The notes under the pieces: generated by a model
The model's input: only the letters and a program-made list of their open reading frames with translations
Told to the model about the DNA's origin: nothing
Database searches by the model: none
Program-made: the position numbers and the translations under genes
Shown here: positions 1 to 7,407 of the stretch, in pieces
Position numbering within the stretch: position 1 is the stretch's first letter
How the letters are laid out: each line of letters opens with the position of its first letter
NCBI RefSeq assembly: GCF_004762095.1
Contig: NZ_SIJH01000006.1
Span: 1 to 64,000, forward strand
DNA length: 64,000 nucleotides
Reading direction: 5' to 3'
Source of the DNA: Tabrizicola caldifontis
Lineage (GTDB): Bacteria; Pseudomonadota; Alphaproteobacteria; Rhodobacterales; Rhodobacteraceae

Positions 1-64
1 TCTTGGGAAAGAAGGGCTTCAGCCGCGCCATCTGCGCGTCGGTCAGCCAGAAAAGGTTGCTCAT
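1..64 (-). CDS. IS5-family transposase, N-terminal fragment
   Basis: Only the first 21 residues are inside the window, reading MSNLFWLTDAQMARLKPFFP and a following Lys. This matches the N-terminal start of IS5/IS427-group DDE transposases. A purine-rich GAAAGGAGA ribosome site lies 10-20 bases upstream of the ATG at 64. The catalytic domain is off the edge, so activity cannot be assessed. Confidence 0.7.
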   Translation of the reverse strand, partial: MSNLFWLTDAQMARLKPFFPK

Positions 65-126
65 GCTCCAGTCTCCTTTCGGAGATTGAATCAGGCCAAG
101 TCTACAAAATCAATGGGTCCTGACCC
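1..126 (-). mobile_element. End of an IS5-family insertion sequence (cut by window edge)
   Basis: The left window edge cuts an insertion sequence. The reverse complement of the first 64 bases encodes the start of a transposase, and the sequence upstream of that start runs to GGGTCCTGACCC at 115-126, which looks like the terminal inverted repeat (GGGTCAGGACCC read outward). The TAG that follows may be part of the short target duplication typical of the IS427 group of IS5. The other end lies outside the window, so completeness cannot be judged. Confidence 0.7.
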
Positions 127-207
127 TAGCACTGCCAATACGATGGACGGTGGCCACCAAGTGTTGTAGTCATGACGGAACCCTGACGCGCGCGAACGAA
201 AGCCCCG

Positions 208-1437
208 ATGAACCAGCTATCCATGTTTGACCAAGTCAATTTCGCGCCGACATCGGGCGCGTTCATCGACGATTTGATGGCGTTCGATGACTTTGGGCAG
301 ACGACCGCAACTGAGACCGTCGAAGGCATTCCGTATCTGATCAACGAGTTTTGGACGGCTGGGCAACGACAGGCGCATTCCATTCACGAGGTCTCTTACC
401 GTGCTTGCTTCAAGGCGCAGTTGCCGGAGTTCTTCATCAGCCGCCTAACGAGACCTGGGGACGTCGTATTCGACCCGTTCATGGGGCGGGGCACGACCCC
501 CGTGCAGGCCGCGCTGATGCAGCGGCAGGCGTTCGGAAACGACATCAATCCGCTATCCGTCCTTCTGACCCGCCCGCGATTGCGCCCGATCACGTTGCAG
601 GCCGTGTCGTCCGCACTCAAGTCAGTGGACTGGTCGCGTGGTGAGATCGAGCGCGAGGACCTTCTCGCCTTCTACCATCCCGCCACGCTCAAGAAACTGG
701 AGGCTCTGCGCGCGTGGCTCGCCGAACGCGCACCACTCGGTTCCGACGATGTTGACCCTGTGGCAGACTGGATTCGGATGGTCGCGATCAATCGTCTTTC
801 GGGGCACTCGCCGGGCTTCTTCTCGGGCCGTTCGATGCCGCCCAACCAAGCCGTCTCCGTGAAGGCCCAACTGAAGATCAACGAGAAACTGGGCGTGTCG
901 CCGCCCGAGCGTGACGTGGCCGCCGTCATCGTCAAGAAGTCGAAAACACTGCTGAAGGACGGCTGCGCTGAAAGTCAGGTGCGCGCAAGCCTTCACACAG
1001 GCGCTGCTTGGGACCTGCCGGGCATCGCTGATGCTTCGGTCGATCTCACCGTTACGTCACCGCCGTTTTTGGACATCGTGCATTATGCGTCGGACAACTG
1101 GTTGCGCTGCTGGTTCGCTGGCATCGACCCTAATTCCGTCGCCATCGACATGCACCGGACGGAAGAGGCTTGGACCGCGATGGTGCATCGAGTCTTGGCC
1201 GAGCAAGCACGCATTCTTCGCCCCGGCGGCTATGTTGCGTTCGAAGTTGGCGAGGTGCGCAATGGCAAGGTGCTGCTTGAGCGGCTCGTATGGAAGGCCG
1301 CTGAGGGCCTGCCCTTCGCGCGGCTGGGCGTCATGATCAACGACCAAGCGTTCACCAAGACGGCCAACTGTTGGGGCGTGGACAATGGGTCCAAGGGCAC
1401 CAACACCAATCGGATCGTGCTGCTTCAACGGCATTGA
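208..1437 (+). CDS. DNA methyltransferase (amino-methylating, probably N4-cytosine or N6-adenine)
   Basis: This 409-residue protein should transfer a methyl group from S-adenosylmethionine to an exocyclic amine in DNA. The SAM-binding motif DPFMGRGT lies at residues 89-96 and is followed by GNDINPLS. The catalytic motif TSPPF lies at 283-287, and TSPP-type motifs are most common in N4-cytosine enzymes. A strand with RPGGYVAFEVGE follows. The SAM motif therefore precedes the catalytic motif by about 190 residues, room for a target-recognition region between them. The next gene on the same strand starts 54 bases downstream and could be its restriction partner. It lies beside an IS end, as defence islands often do. 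A solitary (orphan) methyltransferase is the alternative; target sequence cannot be read from the protein. Confidence 0.85.
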   Translation: MNQLSMFDQVNFAPTSGAFIDDLMAFDDFGQTTATETVEGIPYLINEFWTAGQRQAHSIHEVSYRACFKAQLPEFFISRLTRPGDVVFDPFMGRGTTPVQAALMQRQAFGNDINPLSVLLTRPRLRPITLQAVSSALKSVDWSRGEIEREDLLAFYHPATLKKLEALRAWLAERAPLGSDDVDPVADWIRMVAINRLSGHSPGFFSGRSMPPNQAVSVKAQLKINEKLGVSPPERDVAAVIVKKSKTLLKDGCAESQVRASLHTGAAWDLPGIADASVDLTVTSPPFLDIVHYASDNWLRCWFAGIDPNSVAIDMHRTEEAWTAMVHRVLAEQARILRPGGYVAFEVGEVRNGKVLLERLVWKAAEGLPFARLGVMINDQAFTKTANCWGVDNGSKGTNTNRIVLLQRH

Positions 1438-1460
1438 CCAAGGCGTCCACGCCTGAGAAA

Positions 1461-1482
1461 CCTTTGGGATTGATCCCAAAGG
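1461..1482. promoter_or_regulatory. Perfect 22-bp palindrome over the ribosome site of the 160-residue gene
   Basis: CCTTTGGGAT and ATCCCAAAGG are perfect 10-base arms separated by TG. The right arm runs into GGGAGA (1481-1486), the ribosome-binding site for the GTG start at 1492. The site could be a protein operator or an RNA hairpin that hides the ribosome site. There is no U-run after it, so it is not an obvious terminator. Confidence 0.6.
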
Positions 1483-1491
1483 GAGAATCTT

Positions 1492-1974
1492 GTGGAGAAG
1501 CGGTTTCAACTGCGGTGGGACGAGGAAGAACTCGCCCGAGCATTCAAGGTCACGACGAAGGACGTTCGTGAGTATCTGACCGATGGTCGGCGCGTCTCGT
1601 TCATCATCGAACGCAGATTGATGTGGGAAAACCCGGGCTGGAAGCTCGCACCGTCAGAGGGTGCTGGCTACGACCTGCTCGACCCCGACGGCGGCATGTG
1701 GGAGGTGCGCTCGATCACGCGGCAGGGCGTGTATTTCAACCCGAGCAATCAGGTCGGGTCTGGGCGCGTGTTCAACGAGGACGGTTTCCAGGCGAAGCTG
1801 TCCGGGATCAAGGGTTTCATCTTGTCCGACATCGTGGGCTTCCCAGTCGTCGACGTCTTCGTTGTGCCGGTCGACAACGTGTTGCGTTGGCATCGTGGTC
1901 GAGCACTCGGCACCAATGCCAAGGTCTCGCGGGACAAGTTCCTTGGCATCCTAGCGCGCGACATTCGATTCTAA
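1492..1974 (+). CDS. Hypothetical protein, candidate PD-(D/E)XK restriction endonuclease
   Basis: This 160-residue protein starts at GTG 1492, six bases after GGGAGA. I do not recognise the family. Residues 58-75 contain GYDLLDPDGGMWEVRS, where D61 or D64 followed by E71-x-R73 resembles the D...ExK metal site of PD-(D/E)XK nucleases with Arg in place of Lys. Residues 108-135 are hydrophobic and beta-like, as in the core of small nucleases. Its length is close to that of compact type II enzymes such as R.PvuII (157 residues, from memory). Position directly after a methyltransferase supports a restriction role. It may instead be an unrelated accessory protein. Confidence 0.45.
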   Translation: MEKRFQLRWDEEELARAFKVTTKDVREYLTDGRRVSFIIERRLMWENPGWKLAPSEGAGYDLLDPDGGMWEVRSITRQGVYFNPSNQVGSGRVFNEDGFQAKLSGIKGFILSDIVGFPVVDVFVVPVDNVLRWHRGRALGTNAKVSRDKFLGILARDIRF

Positions 1975-2044
1975 GCGCAGCAGAGCGCGGAGCGCCGCGT
2001 TCACTGTCATCTTGCGCGTGCAGGGTGCGCGCGGCGTCAGGCTG

Positions 2045-2401
2045 TCAGAGACGACGCGGAGACGCGCTGTGCTGCGCCTGCGGTGCGACCGGCAAGCGCC
2101 ACACGTTCAGTTTGCGGCCCGACCGCTTCGTGGGCTCGACCTCGAACAGGTCGAAACCCTTCTTTTCGTACCACGCGTTGGACGGGAGGTCAGCGGGGCA
2201 CTTGGCTTGGATGAACGTCGCCTCGTGCTCGCGCCCGTATTCGAGCAGGCGTTCGAGCAGTTGCGTGCCGACGCCCGGTTTCGCCGAAACGATGGTGTAG
2301 ATCGTGATCTGGTTGTCGCGGCGCAGGCGGAATTCGCAAAGGCCACCGTCGACGATGAACAGCCACCCCTTGTCGGCGGCTTCACGCATGGCCAGAAGCA
2401 T
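2045..2401 (-). CDS. GNAT-family N-acetyltransferase
   Basis: Read from ATG 2401 (or 2389) this is a 118-residue protein. It contains an acetyl-CoA-binding segment, KPGVGTQLLERLLEYGRE, with the Q/R-x-x-G-x-G/A pattern of GNAT enzymes, then the C-terminal SNAWYEKKGFDLFEVEP strand-helix typical of the fold. The longer reading to 2533 adds an arginine-rich N-terminus that is the shadow of the upstream gene and was not used. The start overlaps the end of the upstream gene by 8-20 bases, so the two are translationally coupled. The substrate is unknown. The antitoxin of known GNAT toxins is a ribbon-helix-helix protein, and none is visible here. Confidence 0.7.
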   Translation of the reverse strand: MLLAMREAADKGWLFIVDGGLCEFRLRRDNQITIYTIVSAKPGVGTQLLERLLEYGREHEATFIQAKCPADLPSNAWYEKKGFDLFEVEPTKRSGRKLNVWRLPVAPQAQHSASPRRL

Positions 2402-2684
2402 CGGCCTTCTCCCAGTATTGCAGCGCACCCTTCGCGCCGGTGTTCGCATATCCGCGCGACGCCAGCACAGCGATTTCGGGCGCGGTCTCGTGCAGACTGA
2501 TCCTGACGCGCCGCCCGCCCGCGATGCGTTCAAGACGCGCCATCAGGTTCAGGGTGGCGGCGTCGTTGAGCGAAAAGAACGCGGTGCTGCTGACGTGATC
2601 ACCATTGTCGGTGAAAGTGAAAAAGGCATCGTCGATGAACTCGACGCGGCCCTTTTGCATGGCGGAATGGAGAACTTCAAACAT
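2382..2684 (-). CDS. Hypothetical protein, coupled to the GNAT gene
   Basis: This 100-residue protein is not recognised. Its N-terminus reads as an alpha/beta segment (MFEVLHSAMQKGRVEFIDDA), followed by a helix rich in Leu/Ala/Arg (residues 45-55) and a C-terminus with SRGYANTGAKGALQYWEK. It lies 14 bases after the 175-residue gene and overlaps the acetyltransferase, so the three minus-strand genes form one unit. It may be a partner or specificity subunit for the acetyltransferase, but nothing in the sequence proves that. Confidence 0.6.
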   Translation of the reverse strand: MFEVLHSAMQKGRVEFIDDAFFTFTDNGDHVSSTAFFSLNDAATLNLMARLERIAGGRRVRISLHETAPEIAVLASRGYANTGAKGALQYWEKADASGHA

Positions 2685-2698
2685 CGGGTGCTACCAAG

Positions 2699-3226
2699 TC
2701 AGAGGCCGGTCAGCCGAATCTTGCGTGCTACGTGTTCGCGTTTGGCTTCCCACTTCTCGCGGCGCTCCCGCCGCCGGTCGGCCCTGTCTTTGAGCTTCTC
2801 GATATATGCGTCTTCTATGTGCTGGTAGCGCGCGCAAAGGCGTTTGAACGCTTCGGGATCGTCGAGCCTCATCTCGCGAAGATGCTCCCAGTACTGCTCC
2901 ACATGCGCGGCGCTGACGGGGCGGTGGCCGAAGAACAGGCGACCGTTTTCGTCGACACGGTCGATAGCCTTGCCGTCCTCTGACCCGAAGAAGATCATGA
3001 GCGGATCACGTGGCGGAATCCAATGATCGTTGTCCCCGAACAGGTGTGTCTGCGTGTGCTTGAATTGGGCGCGGTACTCGTCAAAGGCCTTCTCACGCGC
3101 CTTTCGCTTCTCTTCGGTTTCCTGACGTTCGGACTCCTCGCGCGCTTCAGCACGCGCACGACGCTGTTCGGGAGTCAGCAGGCTCGGGTTCTTTTTCCTT
3201 CGCGGAACAAAATACTCGTCGTCCAT
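2699..3226 (-). CDS. Hypothetical highly charged protein, first gene of a three-gene unit
   Basis: This 175-residue protein has a strong ribosome site (AGGAGG) seven bases before ATG 3226. Residues 10-50 and 145-170 are long Arg/Glu/Lys-rich stretches likely to form coiled coils. The middle (about 55-120) holds a small folded part with HLFGDNDHWIPPRDPLMIFF. I do not recognise a family. It leads the operon that ends with the acetyltransferase. The heavy charge suggests nucleic-acid or ribosome contact, which is inference only. Confidence 0.6.
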   Translation of the reverse strand: MDDEYFVPRRKKNPSLLTPEQRRARAEAREESERQETEEKRKAREKAFDEYRAQFKHTQTHLFGDNDHWIPPRDPLMIFFGSEDGKAIDRVDENGRLFFGHRPVSAAHVEQYWEHLREMRLDDPEAFKRLCARYQHIEDAYIEKLKDRADRRRERREKWEAKREHVARKIRLTGL

Positions 3227-3337
3227 GTAACCTCCTGATTCTGCCTCGTGTTCGAGCGTGGCAAGCGATCAGGGCGTGAATTGGGCGCATGCGTGCGAAA
3301 CAGCAGCGCGTTTAAACGCTTGTTGCAAAAGCGTTGC

Positions 3338-3358
3338 AAAAACGGCCCCTAAGGCCGC
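3338..3358 (-). terminator. Rho-independent terminator downstream of the ancestral tRNA-Asn position
   Basis: On the minus strand CGGCC, a five-base loop and GGCCG are followed by TTTTT. It lies 30 bases beyond the left att repeat, where the 3' end of tRNA-Asn stood before the element inserted, so it is best read as the original tRNA terminator now stranded at attL. The rest of the 3227-3624 gap holds attL, integrase arm-type repeats and no gene. Confidence 0.65.
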
Positions 3359-3387
3359 TCACAACTCATTGTAACTGCTTGATTTTG

Positions 3388-3435
3388 TTGGCTCCGGCGG
3401 TAGGGATCGAACCTACGACCAATTGATTAACAGTC
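3388..3435. repeat. attL: 48-bp direct repeat, copy of tRNA-Asn 3' half
   Basis: This 48-bp segment is identical to 13153-13200. It corresponds to the tRNA-Asn (GTT) 3' half from the anticodon region through CCA, the usual crossover region for tRNA-targeting tyrosine integrases. Sequence diverges right after 3435, so it is only a tRNA remnant and not a functional gene. Confidence 0.9.
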
Positions 3436-3539
3436 GAGATAAGAGGGCTATCAGGGCCTAACAATGCATAACGGTCAACTCGACAAAAAGGCAAGAAATG
3501 CTTGCGGTTACGCGGCAAATCTCTAACACTGCGCAACAT

Positions 3540-3592
3540 CGGGTAACGAGCCAAATCGGCGAAAATGTTACCCCGAAACCGCTCGGGGTAAC
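3540..3592. repeat. Left integrase arm-type sites (GTTACCCC repeats)
   Basis: GTTACCCC occurs at 3567-3574 and, inverted, at 3585-3592 (together GTTACCCCG-N8-CGGGGTAAC). A near copy, CGGGTAAC, lies at 3540-3547. The same 8-mer occurs twice near the right end (13069 and 13081). Matching short repeats inside both ends of a tyrosine-integrase element fit arm-type binding sites for the N-terminal domain of Int. The sites also lie just upstream of int, so they may autoregulate it. Confidence 0.6.
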
Positions 3593-3624
3593 GCCCGCTC
3601 CGCAGTCAAGAGGTCACGAAGGGC

Positions 3625-4863
3625 ATGGCGAAAGCACTCACCGCTACGGCAATTGAGGCGGCCAAGCCGGGCGCGAACCGGCGCGAGATCAGCGACGGCG
3701 GGCAGGATGGACTCTTCCTGATCGTGCAACCTTCAGGCGCGAAGTCGTGGGCTCTTCGCTATAGGGCCGAGGGGAAGCCCGTGAAGCTCACGCTCGGCCT
3801 ATGGCCCGCAATGTCGCTCGCCAAGGCGAGGGGCTCGGCGGCCGCGGCGCTCGAGGCCGTGAAGGCTGGCGACGATCCGGCGGAGAAGAAGAGGGCCGCC
3901 AAGGCCGCGAAACTCGACACCGATCTCTCTGCACGTGACAAAGTGAAGACGCTGATTGGGCAATACGACAAGCTCCGGCTCAAGCACCTTAAGAGCCGTG
4001 CGACGGTGCGCCGGGAACTCGATCGGTTCGTCGTGGCTGCATGGGGCGAGCGAGATATCCATTCGATCGCGAAGCGCGACGTGATCGACCTTCTCGACGG
4101 GATCGCCGAAAGCGGACGGGCTGTCAGCGCGAACCGCGTGCGCGCTTACCTGAACACGTTCCTCAACTGGTGCGTCGAGCGCGATATCCTCGCAATGAGC
4201 CCAGCGACCGGGGTGAAGCGCGTCGCCAAAGAGACGAGCCGCGAGCGCGTGCTCTCCGACGACGAAATCCTTTGGCTTTGGCAAGCGTGCGACGATCTCG
4301 ATCTTTGGGGGCCGTTCACGAGGACTCTGTTGCTCACCGGGCAGAGGCTTGGCGAGGTGGCGGGAATGCGCGAGGCCGAGATTGCCGGGGCAACGTGGCA
4401 CCTCGACGCCAAGCGCACCAAGAACGGCCGGGCGCACGACGTGCCGCTCTCCGAAGCCGTGCTCGAGGTGCTGGCGGGCACGACGAAGATCAAGGGCGCG
4501 GGCTATCTCTTCACGACAACGGGCGCCTCGGCACTTTCCAACTTCCACCGGGGGCGCGAGGCCGTCGCCTCGAAGATGGCCGAGATCGCCGAGAAGGAAC
4601 GCGGCGAGCCCGTGGCGATCCCGCATTGGACCTTCCACGACCTTCGCCGCACGGCCGCAACAGGCATGGCCCGGCTCGGCATTCCCGTTCGCGTCACCGA
4701 GGCCGTGCTCAATCACGTGTCGGGAACGGGGGGCGGGATCGTCGCGGTTTATCAGCGCCACGACTACGCCGACGAGAAGCGAGCCGCGCTCGACTCATGG
4801 GCGCGGTTTGTCGTCTCGATCGTCGAAGGGAAGGCTGACAACGTGGTTCCGATTCGGGCCTAA
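3625..4863 (+). CDS. int: Tyrosine recombinase/integrase (P4 type)
   Basis: This 412-residue enzyme catalyses site-specific insertion into and excision from tRNA-Asn. Residues 1-90 form the arm-binding domain (DUF4102 type, start MAKALTATAIEAAKPGANRR). About 105-195 is the SAM-like core-binding domain. About 205-390 is the catalytic domain with R241 (TGQRLGE), H338-x-x-R341 (HDLRR), H364 (LNHVSG) and nucleophile Y376 (VYQRHDY). All catalytic residues are present, so it should be active. The start at ATG 3625 follows AAGGG. It sits beside attL, while the intact tRNA is at the far end of the element. Leucine codons favour CTC. Confidence 0.95.
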   Translation: MAKALTATAIEAAKPGANRREISDGGQDGLFLIVQPSGAKSWALRYRAEGKPVKLTLGLWPAMSLAKARGSAAAALEAVKAGDDPAEKKRAAKAAKLDTDLSARDKVKTLIGQYDKLRLKHLKSRATVRRELDRFVVAAWGERDIHSIAKRDVIDLLDGIAESGRAVSANRVRAYLNTFLNWCVERDILAMSPATGVKRVAKETSRERVLSDDEILWLWQACDDLDLWGPFTRTLLLTGQRLGEVAGMREAEIAGATWHLDAKRTKNGRAHDVPLSEAVLEVLAGTTKIKGAGYLFTTTGASALSNFHRGREAVASKMAEIAEKERGEPVAIPHWTFHDLRRTAATGMARLGIPVRVTEAVLNHVSGTGGGIVAVYQRHDYADEKRAALDSWARFVVSIVEGKADNVVPIRA

Positions 4864-4920
4864 GTGCTCGATCGGCGCGGAATCGTTTTTCGTGCATGTT
4901 GCTGTGAAGCACCGATCCTT

Positions 4921-4948
4921 GTGACGAGGTGTGACGAGAAGTGACGAG
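4921..4948. repeat. Three 10-bp-phased GTGACGAG direct repeats between int and alpA
   Basis: GTGACGAG occurs at 4921-4928, 4931-4938 and 4941-4948, each exactly one helical turn apart. They lie in the 206-bp gap before the AlpA-like gene. Phased direct repeats of this kind bind a multimerising regulator or serve as iterons. AlpA, Int or the replication protein are candidate ligands. I saw no further exact copy in the neighbouring gap sequence. Confidence 0.65.
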
Positions 4949-5069
4949 AGCGCACGTTCGGAAATGGACGTGTGAGCGCCGGGTTTCAAAGGCTATCACG
5001 AGGCATCTGAACTCTGCATGATCCTTCTCACGCCGGGCAACCCGGCCAAGAGCAAGAGGATCAACCAGA

Positions 5070-5261
5070 ATGACCCGACCGGAATACATGCCCGCCGCCC
5101 GCGCTCGCACCGAGATTCTCGGAGTGTCCGAAATGACGATGTGGCGTTGGCGGCAAGACCCGTCGCTCGGCTTTCCGCCCGGCGTGAAGATCAGGGGGCG
5201 CCTCTACTATGCCCCGAGCGAGCTTCGCGACTGGATGGAGCGCAACCGCGTCGCCGCCTAA
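5070..5261 (+). CDS. alpA: AlpA-family helix-turn-helix regulator/excisionase
   Basis: This 63-residue protein has a MerR/excisionase-like winged helix: ARTEILGVSEMTMWRWRQD is the helix-turn-helix and GVKIRGRLYYAPSELRDWME the wing and last helix. AlpA proteins activate int or act as excisionase in P4-like elements and phage-inducible islands. AGAGGA lies nine bases before ATG 5070. It sits between int and the replication gene, the standard place, and the phased repeats upstream are its likely operator. The fold call is firm; whether it drives excision or transcription is inferred. Confidence 0.85.
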   Translation: MTRPEYMPAARARTEILGVSEMTMWRWRQDPSLGFPPGVKIRGRLYYAPSELRDWMERNRVAA

Positions 5262-5386
5262 GCGAGACCGCCGCGCGGCTGGCGACCACGCGGCGGCATA
5301 TCGAGCGAAAGCCCGGCGAACGATCCGGGCAGGCACACCCTACCATGAATGCGCACAAGCGCCAATAAGAACGAGCGAAAAAGCCA

Positions 5387-7387
5387 ATGAATAACAATGC
5401 TGTGTCGTCGCTTCCTGCGGCGAACCGAACCCCGCGCGAAAAGGCGCTCGCCTACGCCGCCGCCGGTTTTCCCGTGCACCCCGTGCGCGGGAAGATTCCG
5501 CTCACGAAGTGGAAGGACGCCGCCTCGACCGACCCGGTGACGATCAACGCATGGTATGACCGCTGGCCCGAGGCGGGCGTCGCGCTCGTCACTGGCGAGC
5601 GTTCCGGGCTCTTCGTGGTCGATCTCGATATCGACAAAGCGACGGGCGAGGCGACCGGCGAAGCGGCGGCCGATCGGCTCGGGCTCACCGAATGCTTCGA
5701 GGGCGCACCGATGGCGCGCACCGGCTCGGGCGGGCGTCATGTCTTCTTCCGCGCAGAAGAGGGCCTCGACAACTCGGCGGGCAAGCTCGGCGAGGGGATC
5801 GACACCCGCGGCACCGGCGGCTTCGTCGTCGCGGCGGGCTCGCCGGGCTATGAGTGGCTCGGGCCGTCGATCCTCGACCTCGACCCGCCGCCGGTGCCCG
5901 CCAAGCTCCGCGCGGCGATCCGGGCCGGAAAGAGCCCGGCGGAAGCGGCACCGCCCGCGGCCGATCAGAACGTCGTCGAGCTTCCCTTTGCCGTCATGGC
6001 CCGCCAACTTGCGGCCCTGCGCACCTCCGAGCCCGGCGGCAACGCATGGGCCGAGCAAGCCATAGCCGCCGAGGTCGGGCGCGTTGCCGTCGCCGCCGCG
6101 GGCGCCAGAAATCATACCCTCAACCGAGCCGCCTTCGCGCTCGGGCAGATCGTGGCAGGCGGGGGCCTCGAGCGCGATCGCGTCGTCGAAGCACTCTCTC
6201 GCGCCGCCCGGGCGATCGGCCTTGACGAGCACGAGATCGGGCAGACGATCGCCTCGGGCCTCGCAGCCGGTGCCGCCGAGCCTCGTGCCGCACCCGAGAG
6301 GCCGCAAGAGCGAGTCCAGGCATTGCCTCAAGGGCCTCTTTTTACGCCCGCCTCGGCTTTGGCTGGTAAGCCGATCGCACCGCGCTCTTGGCTCGTGCGC
6401 GACCTCGTGCCCGACGGAACCGTGACCCTTCTCGGCGGGGACGGTGGCACCGGCAAGTCGCTCTTGGCGCTGCAACTCGCGGTGGGCACTGCGACGGGAA
6501 GGGCATGGCTACACCGACCGATCGAGAAGCCGGGGCGCGCGCTCTTCCTGACTGCCGAAGACGACCTCGACGAAGTGCACCGCCGCCTCGCCGATATATG
6601 CACCGCCGAGGGCCTCGGGCTATCCGATCTCGGCGGCCTGCTGATCCGGTCTCTCGCGGGCGAAGACGCCTTGCTTGCCGTCTTGGATCGCGGAACGGGG
6701 GCACTCGCCCGCACGCCGCTCTATGACGCCCTCGCTCACGCGATCGGCGAGATCAGGCCGACGGCCGTCTTCCTCGACACGCTGGCCGACCTGCATTCAG
6801 GCGAAGAGAATAACCGAGCCCATGCTCGCCAATTCATCGGGCTCTTGCGTGCTCTGGCGATCCGACACGAGTGCGCCGTCGTGCTTCTCGCTCACCCCTC
6901 TCTGTCTGGCATGGCGAGCGGCTCGGGGCTCTCGGGATCGACGGCATGGAATGGATCGGTGCGCTCGCGGCTCTACCTCGATCGCGTAAAGGAAGAGGGC
7001 TATGAGCCCGATCCCGACGCTCGCAAGCTCACCACGAAGAAGGCGAACTACGGGCCGACCGGCGATGAGATCGCGATCCGCTGGCAAGCCGGGGTCTTCG
7101 TTGCGGAAACGGCGCCGACGGGCCTTGATCGCATGGCGGCGAGCGCCAAAGCCGAGCGCGTCTTCCTCTCGCTTCTCCGCCAGTTCACGGCCGAGGGCCG
7201 TTCGGTGAACCACGCGGGCGGGCGCTACTACGCGCCGAAGGTGTTCGCCGAGCACCCGCAATCCGAGGGCGTGACAAAGCGGGCGTTCGGTGCTGCAATG
7301 AGCACGCTTCTCGCCGGTGGGAAGATCAGCGTCGAGAAATACGGGCCGCCCTCGAAGGGTGCGACCCGCATTGCCGAGGTGAAATGA
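5387..7387 (+). CDS. Primase-polymerase/helicase replication protein of the satellite
   Basis: This 666-residue protein should start and drive replication of the excised element. Residues about 15-180 form a bifunctional primase/polymerase N-terminal domain, with FPVHPVRGKIPLTKWK, the acidic VVDLDID and SGGRHVFF. A linker of about 200 residues follows. Residues about 335-545 form a RepA-like AAA ATPase with Walker A GGDGGTGKS (K357), Walker B-like AVFLDTLADL, and AVVLLAHPS. The C-terminus (about 585-666) looks like a winged-helix DNA-binding part. Ribosome site is weak. In phage-inducible islands the pri-rep gene lies near its own origin; repeats directly downstream fit that. Confidence 0.9.
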   Translation: MNNNAVSSLPAANRTPREKALAYAAAGFPVHPVRGKIPLTKWKDAASTDPVTINAWYDRWPEAGVALVTGERSGLFVVDLDIDKATGEATGEAAADRLGLTECFEGAPMARTGSGGRHVFFRAEEGLDNSAGKLGEGIDTRGTGGFVVAAGSPGYEWLGPSILDLDPPPVPAKLRAAIRAGKSPAEAAPPAADQNVVELPFAVMARQLAALRTSEPGGNAWAEQAIAAEVGRVAVAAAGARNHTLNRAAFALGQIVAGGGLERDRVVEALSRAARAIGLDEHEIGQTIASGLAAGAAEPRAAPERPQERVQALPQGPLFTPASALAGKPIAPRSWLVRDLVPDGTVTLLGGDGGTGKSLLALQLAVGTATGRAWLHRPIEKPGRALFLTAEDDLDEVHRRLADICTAEGLGLSDLGGLLIRSLAGEDALLAVLDRGTGALARTPLYDALAHAIGEIRPTAVFLDTLADLHSGEENNRAHARQFIGLLRALAIRHECAVVLLAHPSLSGMASGSGLSGSTAWNGSVRSRLYLDRVKEEGYEPDPDARKLTTKKANYGPTGDEIAIRWQAGVFVAETAPTGLDRMAASAKAERVFLSLLRQFTAEGRSVNHAGGRYYAPKVFAEHPQSEGVTKRAFGAAMSTLLAGGKISVEKYGPPSKGATRIAEVK

Positions 7388-7407
7388 TGCTCGCGCCTTC
7401 CTACCAT

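Noticed and set aside
2045-2401. GNAT toxin of a TacT-type toxin-antitoxin pair
   Set aside because: The required ribbon-helix-helix (DUF1778) antitoxin is not visible; the coupled upstream protein has a different character.
3388-3435. tRNA-Asn-like sequence at the left end
   Set aside because: Only the 3' half is present; the 5' half is replaced by unrelated sequence, so it is an att remnant and not a tRNA gene.
3366-3554. A 62-codon minus-strand frame across attL
   Set aside because: It reads through the tRNA remnant, has no convincing ribosome site and ends in the att core.
4921-4948. Possible CRISPR array
   Set aside because: Eight-base repeats spaced at 10 bases have no spacer-sized gaps, and no cas gene is in the window.
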